13,268 nt of DNA, taken from an uncultured Rhodospirillales bacterium. GTDB lineage: Bacteria; Pseudomonadota; Alphaproteobacteria; Acetobacterales; Acetobacteraceae. The notes under the pieces were generated by a model that ran no database searches, was not told the DNA's origin, and saw nothing but the letters and a program-made list of their open reading frames with translations. The position numbers and the translations under genes are program-made. Of this stretch, positions 12,785 through 13,268 are shown in pieces (the stretch's first letter is position 1; the number at the start of each line of letters is the position of its first letter). The stretch spans positions 1 to 13,268 of the forward strand of contig CAIYPH010000011.1 in the NCBI GenBank assembly GCA_903928045.1. The letters are read 5' to 3'.

Positions 12785-13268
12785 ATGAGACGCCTGCTGG
12801 TCGCAGCCCTGATCGCCGCCCCGCTCCTGCTCGCAGGCCGCGCCGACGCGTCTCCGAAAATCGCCGTCTACGGCGGTACCGACGGCGTGCAGGCGACCAG
12901 CCATATCGCCAACGAGCTCACCGCGACCGGCGAATTCTCCTCCGTCACCATCCTCAACGGCAGCGAGAGCGTCGCAACGCTGGACAGCTACAATTCGATC
13001 CTGTTTTACACGAACGTCGGCGGCGACGTGAATTTCGCTAACAAGATGCCCTCCTACGTCAACAGCGGCGGGCATCTCGTCGCGGCCACCTTCCTCGAAC
13101 AGGCCAACGCCAAGGGCGGCACCAACTCGCTCGGCACGCTGGGGCCGCTGATGCCGTTCACCGGCTATGGCGGCAACTACATCACCCAGGTCTCGATGGT
13201 CGCCAACACCCCCACCGATCCGCTGCTGCAGGGCGTCGGCAGCATCTCGGCCTTCTACCACGACAATA
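12785..13268 (+). CDS. Exported protein with a GATase/ThuA-like domain (partial, runs off the right edge)
   Basis: The first 161 codons are in the window and no stop is reached. Residues 1-22 are a classical signal peptide: RR, then the hydrophobic core LLVAALIAAPLLLAG, then a cleavage site after ADA. The mature part (KIAVYGGTDGVQATSHIANELTATG, then SYNSILFYTN around 70-79, then YVNSGGHLVAATF around 93-105) has the alternating strand-helix pattern and the glycine-rich GGHLV turn seen in exported proteins with a class I glutamine-amidotransferase/ThuA-like fold. No catalytic residue can be assigned. Some such proteins end in a PEP-CTERM sorting signal, but the C-terminus lies outside the window. 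The start is supported by AAGG seven bases upstream. The 73-base gap from the acyltransferase gene holds no clear promoter or terminator. Confidence 0.65.
   Translation, partial: MRRLLVAALIAAPLLLAGRADASPKIAVYGGTDGVQATSHIANELTATGEFSSVTILNGSESVATLDSYNSILFYTNVGGDVNFANKMPSYVNSGGHLVAATFLEQANAKGGTNSLGTLGPLMPFTGYGGNYITQVSMVANTPTDPLLQGVGSISAFYHDN

Noticed and set aside
12680..13261. 193-codon minus-strand open frame at the right edge
   Set aside because: Opposite strand of the exported-protein gene, which has a signal peptide, a ribosome-binding site and a recognisable domain pattern.

Overview
The window is GC-rich chromosomal DNA, with strong G/C preference at third codon positions, from an alphaproteobacterium. 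The gene content (UTRA-type GntR regulator, globin-coupled chemoreceptor with PilZ, NfeD/SPFH pair) and the A/T-rich GAAGC-stem terminator in 740-774 suggest Acetobacteraceae. That family assignment is an inference from memory, not from a search. I see no tRNA, rRNA, insertion sequence, CRISPR array or phage genes. No gap between genes exceeds 300 bases. The longest, 1-222, holds a Fur-box-like sequence and a near-consensus promoter.

Layout from left to right: (1) An AT-rich edge with a Fur-like palindrome that may serve a gene leaving the window to the left. (2) A small protein of unknown function (223-696), whose promoter places transcription start on its ATG, so the mRNA is probably leaderless. 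(3) A leftward pair, acyl-CoA dehydrogenase homologue then nitronate monooxygenase homologue (2920-762), ending in a hairpin terminator that overlaps the last codons. (4) A divergent GntR/UTRA regulator, probably controlling that pair, overlapped by a DUF925-type nucleotidyltransferase gene. (5) A soluble globin-chemoreceptor-PilZ fusion (4368-6017). (6) A tightly coupled rightward operon: PhyH-type Fe(II)/2-oxoglutarate dioxygenase, serine beta-lactamase-fold hydrolase and SDR dehydrogenase (6076-8665). (7) A convergent leftward operon: SPFH membrane protein, NfeD partner, HAD phosphatase, nitroreductase (11395-8653). (8) A rightward integral-membrane acyltransferase (11524-12711) and the 5' part of an exported protein running off the right edge.

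The most unusual items are these. The acyl-CoA dehydrogenase homologue lacks the catalytic glutamate at both positions known for the family. One soluble polypeptide appears to combine heme/O2 sensing, chemotaxis signalling and c-di-GMP binding. An 11-bp inverted repeat covers the PhyH ribosome-binding site and also overlaps a good -10 box, so it could silence read-through mRNA while leaving mRNA from the local promoter translatable. The dioxygenase/hydrolase/SDR operon reads like a small oxidise-hydrolyse-oxidise pathway with unknown substrate. All functional calls rest on motif recognition by eye; no database search was possible.
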